DNA of 64,000 nucleotides from Kalmanozyma brasiliensis GHG001 (Eukaryota; Basidiomycota; Ustilaginomycetes; Ustilaginales). This document shows positions 50,491 through 60,985 of this stretch, piece by piece. The stretch spans positions 868,001-932,000 of the forward strand of contig NW_015961959.1 of the NCBI RefSeq assembly GCF_000497045.1. Reading direction: 5' to 3'. Position numbers and translations under genes: made by a program. The notes below the pieces were generated by a model. The model was not told the DNA's origin. It worked only from the letters and a program-made list of their open reading frames with translations, and did not search any database. Position 1 is the first letter of the stretch; the number at the start of each line of letters is the position of its first letter.

Positions 50491-51627
50491 TTATCGGCGA
50501 GCGGGACGAAGGTTTCGGCGCTGCTTCCTCGAGTTGACGGCCTTGATGGCGTCCCAGTAGGTCTGGCCGGTGGTGGTGAGGTTCTGACCCTGCTGGTTGG
50601 TTGTCAGGTCACCGTAGGGACCGTTGGCGGCGTCGCTGACAGAGTACGCCGCCACCCTCGAGTCCGCCTCGAACAGCTGCACCATGGACGTCAGCATCGA
50701 GTCGACCTTGTCCTGGTCGCAGTACACCGGGCTGGGTCCCTCGTAGTTGATGCAGGCAAACTCGGTGATCCACATGGGCTTTCCGTACTGCGCAAAGTGG
50801 TTGAGCACCGTGTTGACTCCGTCCATGTTGTCCTTGAAGATGTGGACGGCGATGATGTCGGGCTGGGTCTTGACGGCCTTGAGGAAGGGAGCGAGCCAGG
50901 TTTCCGATTGCTGCATGGCCATGGAGGGGGAGATGAGCTTGGCACCGGCGGCTTTGTGCGGTGCAAGGTACTGCTCCCATCCGGCGGCAGCGTCGGCGAT
51001 GGGGATCGTGCCGGACGATCCACCACCGGTGAAATCGGGCTCATTGAAGCCCATCACGAAAGGGGCCGATCCGGGCTTGACGGTCTTGAACTCATTCAGT
51101 CGAGCAACGTCGTCGTCGTGGTTGACACGTCCGAGACCCCACAGCATGGGAACAGCGAGACCGTTGCCGATGTTCGGGTTGTCGGGCGTAGGAGTCCAGT
51201 CGTAGTACCACCCGACGGCACCGGACAGCCACTTGAGCGAGTTGCCGCCCGCAACACCGGCCTTGCCGTGAGGAGGGGAGAAACCGGTGACGGTGATGTT
51301 GGAGGGAGCCGCGGTGACAGGCGCAGCAGAACTGGATGGAGCCGCCGCCTTGGAGCTGGTAGCCTTGGGAGTGGAGGCGGCGGACGAGGTGACCTTCGGC
51401 GCGGCAGCCTGCACTGGGCTCGACTTGGGCGTCGACTTGGTGGTCGGCTGGGGCGAAGGAGTCGACTTTCGAGTCGACGTGGGTGCTTTCCTGTGCTTGC
51501 GGTGCTTCTTCTTCTTGAGGGCACGGCAGTGCTTTGTGGAGGCAGCCTCGGCCGATTCAGCGACAGCCAGGAAGATGGCCAGCACCAGAACGGCCAGCAT
51601 GATGAGCTTGTGGTTGATAACGAGCAT
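50491..51627 (-). CDS. Secreted GH128 endo-beta-1,3-glucanase-like protein
   Basis: 378-aa single-exon protein. Signal peptide at 1-29, then a strongly basic stretch (KKKKHRKHRK near 38-47) and a Ser/Thr/Pro/Ala-rich stalk to ~108, likely O-mannosylated. The catalytic (beta/alpha)8 domain (~110-365) has GVAGGNSLKWLSGAVGWYYDW cut as GAVGWYYDW, the acid/base E196 in GFNEPDF, HIFKDNMDG and the nucleophile E289 in WITEFACINY. This is the GH128 / Asl1 pattern. It would cleave beta-1,3-glucan in the cell wall. No GPI signal; the tail is basic (RKQRRNLRPARR). Related Asl1 proteins localise to the cell surface in yeast. Confidence 0.9.
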   Translation of the reverse strand: MLVINHKLIMLAVLVLAIFLAVAESAEAASTKHCRALKKKKHRKHRKAPTSTRKSTPSPQPTTKSTPKSSPVQAAAPKVTSSAASTPKATSSKAAAPSSSAAPVTAAPSNITVTGFSPPHGKAGVAGGNSLKWLSGAVGWYYDWTPTPDNPNIGNGLAVPMLWGLGRVNHDDDVARLNEFKTVKPGSAPFVMGFNEPDFTGGGSSGTIPIADAAAGWEQYLAPHKAAGAKLISPSMAMQQSETWLAPFLKAVKTQPDIIAVHIFKDNMDGVNTVLNHFAQYGKPMWITEFACINYEGPSPVYCDQDKVDSMLTSMVQLFEADSRVAAYSVSDAANGPYGDLTTNQQGQNLTTTGQTYWDAIKAVNSRKQRRNLRPARR

Positions 51628-53647
51628 GATGGGCGAAAGGGCAACGCAATGTATACGCGGTAGTGGAGAGATGGGTGGTGTTGATGTTGCTACAGTAGTC
51701 GATACAAAGAAAGAGTGGCTGAACGATGGTATTGTCTGTCAAGACTAGAGGACTACCGTGGAGCAATGTAGGGACGAAGAGGGGGAGAAGAGTGCTTTAT
51801 GGGGGGATAGGTTGGATGCTATCAAAGCTATCGCGACCTAGGGTATGTGAGGGGAGAGGTTGGTATGGTGGTGGTGGATGGAAAGCAAGGGGTGTGTGTG
51901 AGCGTCGAGGGTATGGGTGAGGGATGTGCGAGTTGAAGGGATGAGGAGGGGGTGCGAAGATGGTCAAGATATACGAAAAGCGCTGCGGCTCGGCGAGCGC
52001 TTCGGAAGGCTCGGCGGAGCTGCAGAAGGGCTGCGGCGCATGAACTGTCACTGCAGCACACACGCGCTTGTCACCCTCTCTCCGTCTGCTGTCTTCCTTG
52101 ACAGCGCAGATGCTTCATCTGCAACGCTAGCTTCCGGTCTCTGTGCTGTGTGAAGTCGGAGCCACAAAGAAGCTTCGATGCGGTGGGTCGAGGTGAAATC
52201 CTCGGTATCATGCTGCGCTGTCGTATTGTGCACTCGCGCAGTAATTTTCTGAGATCACATCTTGGCATGCATCACGACACTCTGCACACCTGTCAAAGCG
52301 CTCATCAGCTGCCGCAGAACTTGCATCGACGTTCGACGCCGCTGGCAGCTTCTCACCCCGTAGCATCGACAAAACATGCGGAAGGCGCACAGGGTGGCGG
52401 CAATTGCACCTTGCAACGGCGACCTGCACCAAGCCACTGTTAGAAGAATCGCTTCTGTCTCTCTTTTGTCAGGCGAAAGCGTGGGAAGCTTTGCTTCGAG
52501 ACAGGATCGCGACCGATTCTGGACTCCGGAAGGGAGCTCTCCCACGGTAGACACAGAGTCAACCACGGGATTTGAGTGCGAGACACCATCGAGGGAGAGC
52601 TGGTGAAACGAATACGATAGCCGCCGGCCATTGCTCATCGAAAAGACGCTAGCGAGCGGGCGGCGCTGTAGAAGGCACTGCACGACGTGTCAAGCGAGCG
52701 CCTCGGGTGCGCGGGATCATTTTCGACAGACGTCGGGCAGCACAGAAGGAGAGGAGAAGGCAGAGCGAGACAAGCGCTAAAAATGTCTTGCCTCTGCGAA
52801 AGTTGCCGCTCGGTCGATCAGGGTGATGATCCGCTGGCAATTTCCCTTTTCAGGCAATTTAGCTCCATGTCGGCACCTGTCGCTTTCCAACTCCGACTCC
52901 GACCTGTCTGTCGCCCAGCCAACGATGCATCGTAGATGATGGTTGCTCCCTGTTCTTGATCAAGACCTCATCAGGTAAGCATGAGCTTATTCTTTCTTTG
53001 TGGCTTGAAGAATCTAGCCGTTGGGCGTCTCAGACGGCGGATAGACTGTTACCCCGTCTCCCAATATAGACCATCATGACCCGTGGGACTGCTCGTGTTT
53101 CAGCTTGACGACTGATCGGGCTTTCATTTCCCGTGTTTTTGGGTGGCAATCGGTGGGAATGGTTCACCATGGCAGGAATAGCGACACCTGTCACGCCAAT
53201 TGCTTCTTCTCGCGTGTCGCCTTCTTGATCGCCGCAAGGACCTGCGGTGCGCCAAAGACACCTGAGAAGCGTGTGAAGGGACCAAATGTGACGTCTGGCT
53301 CCGTGGGAACGCAGAGAGGCTCCTGCCGCATCCGTCGAGTCCCTGCATAGGGGTTTTTTGCGCGGCCGGGCATCTTCCGTTCCCCCGCTGTCTGAGGCCC
53401 TGCCAGATCTGTGGGGTCACTCGTGGCATGGCATCACCTTCACGTCACAAGACGGTGTCTTGCTAAGGGTCCCGCGCCACCTTTTATCGAGGATAAGCTT
53501 CGCGGCACAAGACATTGCCTAGCCCCGCGTCTCACGCAGGGTCGAGACTCACACTGAACGTCACATCGTCGTCATGTGGCGCACAAATCGGGAGATCCAT
53601 GAACGAGTGTGTCGATTGCATTCCTTCTTGATCCTCTACAGTCGCTT
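51628..53647. other. Gene-poor interval upstream of GH128
   Basis: About 2 kb between the GH128 start and the aldose epimerase stop. It must hold the GH128 promoter. Frames present are short and unlike known families. A G/T-rich tract lies at 51850-51960. Nothing further recognised. Confidence 0.45.
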
Positions 53648-54964
53648 CTACTTGCGCCAGGCCTCAGCAACGACCCAGTGGTCGTACACCTGACCCTTTT
53701 CCAAAATCTCTTCCTGACCTCCCAGTCCGACCAGGCTTGGCAGGAGGAATCCGCAGTGAGGCCCGCCGAACTCGATGGCGGCGAAAGCGCCGTTGAAGTT
53801 GCCGCTGTCCGGCAGACCTCCTTTGCGGTGCGCCTTCTTCATCGATCCACCAGACTGGGCTGGGTCAGCGGGGTGTTCGGGCTGCGCGCCCGCCGTCCAC
53901 AGCTGGACACCTGCCTGGTTCGAGTGCATCGTGACCGATCGGCCGGCTGCCTCCGAAGTGAGGCGGACGCGCTTGGTCTCTTCGGTGGCGATCTTGTTGA
54001 TGTCATCCGACTGAGGGATGTTCTCGACGTTGCCCCAGACATAAAAGTCGTCGTAGCCGCCAGAGGGCAGACCCTCGCCGATGCGCTTACCGCCCTCCTT
54101 GTCCCAGCTCTGTGCGCCGGCGTTGGAGAACGACTCAGCGGGGCCGTCCAGGGGCTTGAGGTCGCCCGTGGCGATCTGGGCAGGGTCGAGCTCGAGGTGC
54201 GAGATGGTCTTTCCTGCAGGTGCGTACAACTGGAAAGTGTGGTTGTACACCGTGCCGTTGTCCTCTTTGCCGACCTTCTCGTTCGAGGCAGAGAGGTTGA
54301 AGCCCCAGTGGTGGGTCATGTTGAACGGCGTCGCTTCAACGGATCCGTTGCTGTCCAAGGCCGCTCGGTAGCGGAGGAGGAACTTGCCGGCCGACTTGCC
54401 GAGCTCTGCATTCGGTCCGGTGCCGGGCACAACGGCGACCAGCGTCTCGACACGCAGCTTACCTGGCATTCCAGAGTCTCCATCAGGCGACTCGATGGCA
54501 AAGATCAAGCTGCTTTGCTTCTCACCGGGGTTGCTGGTGGAGGTGAACCCCGAGTCGCCAAACAGCTGGCTGTCCTTGGTGTCGACCGGCTGCCAGTAGC
54601 ACTTGTCGAAGGGTCCGTGCTGCACGATGCTGTCCACCTTGTTCTCCTTGTCGCTCTCCGGACCGCCGTGCAGCACTACACCGGGCGCGCTGAACTCCGG
54701 GAGGTCGATGTGGGTGACTTTGCCGTTGGCAGACTTGTACTCGAGCTTGCCCGCGGGGAGACGGTTGCAGTAGCGCCCGATGATGGGGTTGAGGAATTTG
54801 CGTCCACGCGCCTGGTGGTCCTTGGGGTCCTCTGGCCCGCCGATGAAGTCCTCGCCCTCCTCGGTGGAGAAGCTGTGGAAGGTCAGGCCGTAGGGGATCA
54901 CCGAGACCTTGAGGTCGGCGTTGTCGGCGGACAGAAAGATGGGCTTGAAAGGGTCGATGGCCAT
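53648..54964 (-). CDS. Aldose 1-epimerase (galactose mutarotase-like)
   Basis: 438-aa single-exon protein interconverting alpha and beta anomers of hexoses such as glucose or galactose. Family marks: IPYGLTFHSF, GRYCNRLPAGKLEY (substrate-binding Asn-Arg), VVLHGGPE (binding His), MTHHWGFNLS (catalytic His), GGYDDFYVWG and late AAIEFGG (catalytic Glu region; the protein has AFAAIEFGGPH). The ATG at 54964 is the first in frame. It is ~90 residues longer than bacterial GalM because of several loop insertions; no signal peptide, so cytosolic. Some fungal relatives are annotated as glucose-6-phosphate epimerases; the HH motif favours an aldose epimerase. Confidence 0.9.
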   Translation of the reverse strand: MAIDPFKPIFLSADNADLKVSVIPYGLTFHSFSTEEGEDFIGGPEDPKDHQARGRKFLNPIIGRYCNRLPAGKLEYKSANGKVTHIDLPEFSAPGVVLHGGPESDKENKVDSIVQHGPFDKCYWQPVDTKDSQLFGDSGFTSTSNPGEKQSSLIFAIESPDGDSGMPGKLRVETLVAVVPGTGPNAELGKSAGKFLLRYRAALDSNGSVEATPFNMTHHWGFNLSASNEKVGKEDNGTVYNHTFQLYAPAGKTISHLELDPAQIATGDLKPLDGPAESFSNAGAQSWDKEGGKRIGEGLPSGGYDDFYVWGNVENIPQSDDINKIATEETKRVRLTSEAAGRSVTMHSNQAGVQLWTAGAQPEHPADPAQSGGSMKKAHRKGGLPDSGNFNGAFAAIEFGGPHCGFLLPSLVGLGGQEEILEKGQVYDHWVVAEAWRK

Positions 54965-55601
54965 CTTGTCGTTATTGCTTCCTGGCAAAGATTGATGGGG
55001 TTTCGAAAGCGGGCCTGTCGTTGCAGTACAGCGATGAGAGGTGCTGGTTAAGTAGCTGACCGGTGTGCGGCTTGTGAGATGCTCGCTCGAGGACGTTGTC
55101 TGCTGTGCGCACGGCCGCCAAAGCTTCTCCACACCGTTGACTGCCACGGCGCGTTGAATTGGCCGTGCTCCTCTCCCTCTTCCCCGGCTTTCTTCTCAAA
55201 TTTACGGCACACACACCGGTAATCTGCAGAGATCCCCGGTCCGCACCCTGACTGAGCGGAAATCCTTTTGCTCGACTCGCTGCTTCTTGCCGGTCAACAG
55301 GCTCAGCACACCCCGCGCTCGGTCTATATGGTTGCCGTCCCCCGAGTCCCCCTTCCGCACCCTTGCACTGGACTTCGGTTGAGGATGTCAGGCAAACAAT
55401 GCGGGGTCGGCTGAATGGCATGTGCTTGGCGGTGGATCATTCACGTACACTTTAGCTCAGGGTCTTCGCCTGAGCAAGAGCTTAGACGGGAGCTAAACCG
55501 AGACGCTTCACACACTTTGCGCAGCGCAACCTCATCTGATGAAGCAGCTTCCATGACTTGACAAGAGCGTCTCAACAACCTTTAATGGCAAAGAGAAGAT
55601 G
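54965..55601. other. Intergenic region between aldose epimerase and CIA30
   Basis: About 640 bp: the epimerase promoter and the CIA30 3' UTR. Nothing else recognised. Confidence 0.4.
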
Positions 55602-56780
55602 CTACTGCTGGAACGCGCCCTCCAATTCCTCCAGCTCGCCCACCGCATAGACGCTTTCCAGTCCCAAGTCAAAATTGAACGTCGCTCCCCTCTTGCTTCC
55701 TCGTACCGCCTCGCTCTCGTCGCTATCACCTCGAAGATCGCCATCGACGGCCCAGTCGTCCTCTTCTGCCTCTGACGAGCGCGAGCCGCGAGAGAGTGCA
55801 GACGGTGGCGCATCCTTGGTAGGCGGCTTGGATGCGGACGGGGGAACTGGCACATCGAGCACGGCTGAAATACCGACCGTGCGGATCTTTTCGCGCATCA
55901 TCGAGACTTGCGAGTTGGCCACTTGGCCCGTGTTGGTGAGCACAAAGTCGTCGAATGGAATCTGGAAACGGACGAGGCGGAAAGTGTCAGCATCTTCGCC
56001 GGCTCTGGTGCTGTTGCGGGAACACGAGCGCGGACTTACCACTACAGTTTGCCATTCTGAGCCCTTGTTTTCGTCGAGATAGAGTCGGTGCTGAAACAAG
56101 TCACTGGTGACAGGTCCGTCGGTCTGGACGTTGACAAAGAATTTGGGTCCGGGTAGCTCCTTCCTGCCCAGCCCAAGCGCGTGGATGGCGCGACTTGCAG
56201 CCGGACCGGAAGGATCGCTTGCATGAAGAGCCGCCCGCAATCCACTTCCCGTCTGCCCTCCCGCCTTGTCGCTCTTCTCTGCGCTCGCTACCGGCTTCCT
56301 AGCGAGCTTGTTCCTCACTCGCAGAGCCAGGTAGGGGTGTACCGTCGTGTCCCAGCACTGATTCCCAAAGAGCGTGGGTCGGTTACGGTTGCGGAAGCCT
56401 GCGTATCCACTCTTCTCGATCTTTCCTCCCCTCGGCACTTGCGACGACAGCGTGCCGTAGAAGCGGCCACGCGACGACTCGTCAAGGCCAAGTCGACATT
56501 GCGATAGTCCACCAATGTCCGAGTCGGATCCGGTTGCGAAGTTGGAGAGATGCGCAGGCTGGGTCAAGGCGTAGATGAGAAGTGCGCCTTGGTTCTTTGA
56601 CGTCGGCGAGATCTCCATGCGCATCACTGTGAGCAGAAGTAGACGAGATGGACGTGGATGTCAGTGTGCGATCGGATGCTCGAGAGGTAGAGGTGTGCGC
56701 AACTTACTCTTGGCGGTCTCGTCTCGAGCTACTTCGACCGAGCGCTGCAGCGCTTGGCCGAAAGTTTTGAGAAGTGACAT
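55602..56780 (-). CDS. CIA30: Complex I assembly factor CIA30/NDUFAF1-like
   Basis: Three exons, 56780-56708, 56626-56040 and 55961-55602, with introns of 81 and 78 nt, give 339 aa. The second intron is a multiple of three without stops, so it can be misread as coding. The CIA30 domain shows QGALLIYALTQP, GGLSQCRLGLDE, GRFYGTLSSQVP, GYAGFRNRNRP, YLALRVRN, FFVNVQTDGPV, then IPFDDFVLTNTGQV across the second splice and SMMREKIRTVGISAVL. NDUFAF1/CIA30 proteins bind intermediates of the membrane arm during assembly of mitochondrial complex I. The N-terminus (MSLLKTFGQALQRSVEVAR) is amphipathic and suits a short presequence. An acidic insertion (EAEEDDWAVDGD) precedes the last strand. Confidence 0.92.
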
Positions 56781-57064
56781 GGTTGATATGGAGGCCTAGC
56801 TGCGACTGATAAGCGAGGGTCAACGACGTTGCTTGATGTAGAGCGGCAAAGAGGATGGCGGCAGAAGGTGGAGGGAAGCACAACACTTTTTACTCAGCAC
56901 GCACGGGTCACCAAGCAAGCCGGGTTCCGAAATTTCCCTCGACCTTGTCAACACACCAAACGGGCTCTCACTCATCGTCGGAGTCTGCACAGACACCATG
57001 GCGAACAGTCCCAGGCGCACGCGAGATACGGCAAGCGGAAAAAGAGGTTCATCACATCGATCCA

Positions 57065-58459
57065 TCATGCTCTCCACGATTCTTTGCGGTGTGAGTCAGC
57101 GTTGGAGTGCAGCTCGACACTATTATCCCGGTGATTCACGGTGCTTGCGGACCCTGTTCCGCGCAAGGGCTGAAGTCCGGGATATCTCGACTTGGAGCGC
57201 TTCTTGATGGTGAAACCAAGAGCGACGGCGATCACAGCAGCCAGAGCAAGACTGACCATGGCGCCGATCAGACCGGCTGTCACCGGCGACACCTGGTGCT
57301 TGCCAGTGGTCGAAGTGACATCGGCATACTTGTTGCCGCTACCGGTACCATTGAGGGCGTTGAGTGCCGCACATCCTCGTGCTTCCGTCTCGCCACACGC
57401 ATTGCACCAGTCGGCCACCGTCTCGAGCTTGATCGGGTTGTAGTGGTCGAAGAAGGTCTGGACAGGAAGCGAGTCTGAATCGAGGATCTTGTACTGCGCC
57501 AGATCGCCATACGATCCATTACGGAAGAAGATCTGCATCGACTTGTCCTGGCGTACCTCAAAGACCATAGCTGAAGCGTAATCAACCAGCTTGCCCTGCA
57601 ATTCGGGCATCTGGAAGAGGCTGAACAGCGAAAAGAAGGGCTTGTACGACGCCGCGAGCACCGAGACCTTGAGCGGGTCGGAAGAGTTGGCCACGCGGTT
57701 GATGGCTTCGGTGAGCGGATTGAGCATCCCTCGACCGGCGATGCTGCCCAGGGATTCAGGGCTTGCTTGTCCAAAGAGACCAGCCTCGTGATACTCAGCC
57801 CACGTCAAGGCATTGGAAAGCATCTCATCGGTGATCTGCGGAGCCAGCACGGCGTCGTGAATCTTTTCGACGTTGAGATAGTCAAAGACGTTCCAGGCGT
57901 TGACAAGCGTCTTGTTGCGGTTGCCGATGACAGAGGAGGGGATCGAGTCGTAGAAGGGCTGAGCCTCGGCGCTTTTGGCTTTGAAGTCACTGCTCTGGTA
58001 CCAACCGTTGGTGAAGTCGTCAAACTTGTCACACATAGTCCATGGCTCCATCACGAAGGACTGCTCTGGCTCGATGGTCTGCACAGGGATGAGCTGTGCG
58101 CGGTTGTCCCACGACACGGTGGTGCCGTTGGCAAGGGTGATGTTCTCGGCGAAGGCGGGGAACAGACCCTGCATGAAGGCATTGGCACTTTCAACGATGA
58201 CACCACCTTCGCCACCAGCATCTGCCAGTACCTCAATCTGAGTGTTCTCGGCCAGAGTGGTATCGACGCCTTGGATGAGGGAGGAAGAACTGGAATTGAG
58301 ATAGCGGGATCGTAGCTGAGCGCCGCTATTGAGCTCTTCGAGATACCCGAGTACGGTTAGGTTGGTTAACGAGGCGGTGTACGTGGACGGAGACTGATAG
58401 AAGCCTTGTCGGTCACCATGTCGGATGAGAACGACGACGCCCGTCACCGGATTAGCCAT
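57065..58459 (-). CDS. Histidine-phosphatase-like membrane protein, second motif degenerate
   Basis: 464-aa single-exon protein. The N-terminal VVVLIRHGDRQGF (RHGDR at 13-17) is the histidine acid phosphatase signature carrying the phosphorylated His. The region where the family has its second motif, His-Asp (as in SAHDTT), reads VSVLAASYKPFFSLF in this protein, with neither His nor Asp. The rest of the alpha domain, including paired Cys (WCNACGE), is present. A TM segment lies at about 395-420, followed by a basic stop (KKRSKSR) and a polar ~45-residue tail. There is no classical signal peptide. It may be a low-activity phosphatase or a binding protein; acid phosphatase or phytase activity should not be assumed. 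Confidence 0.78.
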   Translation of the reverse strand: MANPVTGVVVLIRHGDRQGFYQSPSTYTASLTNLTVLGYLEELNSGAQLRSRYLNSSSSSLIQGVDTTLAENTQIEVLADAGGEGGVIVESANAFMQGLFPAFAENITLANGTTVSWDNRAQLIPVQTIEPEQSFVMEPWTMCDKFDDFTNGWYQSSDFKAKSAEAQPFYDSIPSSVIGNRNKTLVNAWNVFDYLNVEKIHDAVLAPQITDEMLSNALTWAEYHEAGLFGQASPESLGSIAGRGMLNPLTEAINRVANSSDPLKVSVLAASYKPFFSLFSLFQMPELQGKLVDYASAMVFEVRQDKSMQIFFRNGSYGDLAQYKILDSDSLPVQTFFDHYNPIKLETVADWCNACGETEARGCAALNALNGTGSGNKYADVTSTTGKHQVSPVTAGLIGAMVSLALAAVIAVALGFTIKKRSKSRYPGLQPLRGTGSASTVNHRDNSVELHSNADSHRKESWRA

Positions 58460-59078
58460 GGTGTTTGTTGGTTGATGAGGGTGTATGGGTTGTCGGAAAG
58501 GAAGAAAGGAAGGACAAGCTCGACTTTGCCGAGTACGAATATAAGTGAGAAGTCGACGCTCAGGCTGAAGAACGCTCGACTGCACATGACCTCGCACACC
58601 ATACTGGCGATTCGAACGGCCTCTTCACGTTGGTGGCGTTCATGTCGCATGCAGAGGCAAAAAGGCAAAGCAGGATCCACCCGCGGGAAGATTGCGGCAA
58701 GAAGAAAACTTCGCTATCTGTCCTATCAAAACTTGATAGCCGACCCTCTTCTTATCGACACGGCTGCTCGGCAAAAGCTTGGAGATAAGCGCTCGAATGG
58801 GCCGAAGGGAGTTTCTCAAGCTTGTTAGACCCCAAAAAATCGGAATTACTTATTCAGACACAGGCGTTGCCTTCGATGTAACAATTTTGAACATTCGCAC
58901 CTGTTGCTTTGGAAGAAACAGCGACGTGGAACGCCGCGGGTTGCGACACGCGAGGGAGCCAGCAAAGCTCGACTTCTCCGCAGTAAGAATGTGTGTCATG
59001 CACCCAACTTTTAGTAATCACCTCAAACTTTGGTGTGAGCCTCTGTCTCTCTCCCGACCACCATCTAGGCTGCTCAGC
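58460..59078. other. Divergent promoter region, phosphatase-like / acetyl-CoA transporter
   Basis: About 620 bp between divergent ATGs. The right-hand frame is open from 58779, but I use the ATG at 59079. No distinct element recognised. Confidence 0.4.
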
Positions 59079-60893
59079 ATGGCGACATCAAAAGGAGCCA
59101 AGAGCTCGTCGTCGACGCCGTCCAAAGGCAACCTCCGTCAACGACCCACAGCGGCTCTGCTCAATGGCACCCCTAGCTCAGAAGCCGTGGAGAGGTCCGA
59201 CCTGCTCGAAACGTCGAACGACTCGGATGCGAGCGGCGTCGTGGCTGCAACAGGCAAGGATGCAGTGCTCAATCCTACAACCACGTCCGTCGACGGCAAA
59301 AGCGGAGTCTCCGTCACCGCGGAGCAGACCAAGTCGGAAGCGTCCGGATTCATGGATCTCTCGCCGCAAGATCAAAAGGCCATGATCCTGCTCGTGGTGC
59401 TCTACCTCTTGCAAGGCGTACCAGTAGGACTCGCATTCGGCACCATGCCCTTCCTGCTCAAGTCCAAGCTCAGCTACGGCGACATCGGCTTCTTCATGCT
59501 CTGCACCTACCCCTACTCGCTCAAGCTCTTCTGGAGCCCCATCGTCGACTCCACCTTTGTCAACGAGCTGCAACTCCCGCTCTTCGGCACGATCTCGCTC
59601 GGGCGGCGCAAAAGCTGGATTGTACCCATCCAGGCTGTGGTCGGCGTCATGTTCTGGTACCTCTCCAGCAACGTCGACCAACTTCTCCTCGCCGACCTGC
59701 CTAACGTCAAGCTCATCACTCTCATCTTCTTCGTGCTCATCCTGTTTGCTGCGACCCAAGATATTGCTGTCGACGGCTGGGCGCTGACGTTGCTTTCGCA
59801 GGAGAATCTGTCGTATGCTAGCACGGCGCAGACGGTGGGTCTCAACTCGGGCTACTTTCTCAGCTTCACCGTGTTTCTCGCCTTCAACTCGGTCGAGTTC
59901 AGCAACAAGTACTTCCGATCGACACCGCTCGAGTATCCGCTGCTGTCGCTCTCGGCGTACATGCGGTTCTGGGCGGTGGGCTTCTTGTTGGTGACCGCGT
60001 GGCTCGTGGTGTTCAAGAAGGAGGACGAGGAGTCGGACGAGGCGCCGGACATGGACGTCAAGCAGGTCTACTCGATCATGTGGCGCATCTGCCGCCTCAA
60101 GCACGTGCAGACCTTCATCCTGATCCACTTTGTCGCCAAGATCGGTTTCCAGGCCAACGAAGCAGTGACAGGTCTCAAGCTGGTCGAGAAGGGCTTTGGC
60201 AAGGAGGACCTTGCGTTGGCCGTTCTGATCGACTTCCCCTTCCAGCTCATCTTCGGCTATCTGGCTGCGCGGTGGAGCAAAGGAGAGCGGGCGTTGCAGC
60301 CGTGGGTGGTCGCCTTCTTCTTCCGTCTCGGCTTTGCCGTGTTGTCGATGGCCATCGTGCACGGCATGCCCAAAGCACCCATCGGAACGGGCTACTTCTT
60401 CGTCGTCATCGCCAGCACTGTCGCGGGTAGCTTTGCGTCCACCGTCCAGTTTGTCGGCATCTCCGCATTCCACACTCAGATCGCAGACCCCCTCATCGGC
60501 GGAACCTACATGACGCTGCTCAACACCGTCTCCAACCTGGGTGGCACGTGGCCGCGCTACTTTGTGCTGAAAGCCGTCGACCTTTTCACCATCTCGAGCT
60601 GCCAGCCGCCGTCGAGTGGGTCGCTGCTCAGAGATCCCGAGATCGCCAAGCTCTGGGCGACCGCGTCCAAGGGCATTGGAGGCGATGAATGCACCTCGGA
60701 TCTGGGCAAGGCGGCGTGTTCCGCAGCGGGCGGCGTGTGCGTCATCGAGCGCGACGGGTACTATTGGACATCGACGCTGTGCGTTGTGGTGGGGACGGTG
60801 TTGTTGGTGACGTACATTCTTCCGGCTTGTAGGAAGCTGCAGGCGCTGCCGCCGAGCGCGTGGCGTGTCAACTTGCAGAAGACGTCTCAGTAG
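59079..60893 (+). CDS. Acetyl-CoA transporter (SLC33A1/AT-1-like)
   Basis: 604-aa single-exon major-facilitator-like protein. Residues 1-95 are polar and Ser/Thr-rich. The core holds about 11-12 TM segments with AT-1 landmarks: LLQGVPVGLAFGTMPFLLK, YPYSLKLFWSPIVDS, GRRKSWIVPIQ, ATQDIAVDGWALTLL, IGFQANEAVTGLKLVEKGF, and DPLIGGTYMTLLNTVSNLGG cut at the GGTYMTLLNT motif, then WPRYF. A lumenal Cys-containing loop precedes the last TM. In animals SLC33A1 moves acetyl-CoA into the ER lumen; fungal homologues are assumed to do the same. An alternative upstream ATG at ~58989 is possible but adds an unlikely N-terminus. Confidence 0.92.
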   Translation: MATSKGAKSSSSTPSKGNLRQRPTAALLNGTPSSEAVERSDLLETSNDSDASGVVAATGKDAVLNPTTTSVDGKSGVSVTAEQTKSEASGFMDLSPQDQKAMILLVVLYLLQGVPVGLAFGTMPFLLKSKLSYGDIGFFMLCTYPYSLKLFWSPIVDSTFVNELQLPLFGTISLGRRKSWIVPIQAVVGVMFWYLSSNVDQLLLADLPNVKLITLIFFVLILFAATQDIAVDGWALTLLSQENLSYASTAQTVGLNSGYFLSFTVFLAFNSVEFSNKYFRSTPLEYPLLSLSAYMRFWAVGFLLVTAWLVVFKKEDEESDEAPDMDVKQVYSIMWRICRLKHVQTFILIHFVAKIGFQANEAVTGLKLVEKGFGKEDLALAVLIDFPFQLIFGYLAARWSKGERALQPWVVAFFFRLGFAVLSMAIVHGMPKAPIGTGYFFVVIASTVAGSFASTVQFVGISAFHTQIADPLIGGTYMTLLNTVSNLGGTWPRYFVLKAVDLFTISSCQPPSSGSLLRDPEIAKLWATASKGIGGDECTSDLGKAACSAAGGVCVIERDGYYWTSTLCVVVGTVLLVTYILPACRKLQALPPSAWRVNLQKTSQ

Positions 60894-60985
60894 GAACAGC
60901 AATAGAAAGCAGCATTCATCTCATCGGGCTTTCTGTGTGTGATAAGTGGTGACCATTGCTCGGAATCCTGATCGGATGTGACCCC

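Noticed and set aside
53609..55051. 480-codon frame antisense to aldose 1-epimerase
   Set aside because: Same codon-bias shadow effect; the minus-strand protein has all epimerase motifs.
55962..56039. Translation of the second CIA30 intron (26 in-frame codons)
   Set aside because: It has a gtaagt donor and tttccag acceptor, and removing it restores the conserved TVV-IPFDDF continuity.
59178..60902. 574-codon frame antisense to the acetyl-CoA transporter
   Set aside because: Low-complexity charged translation (H/E/R/D-rich) typical of a shadow frame.
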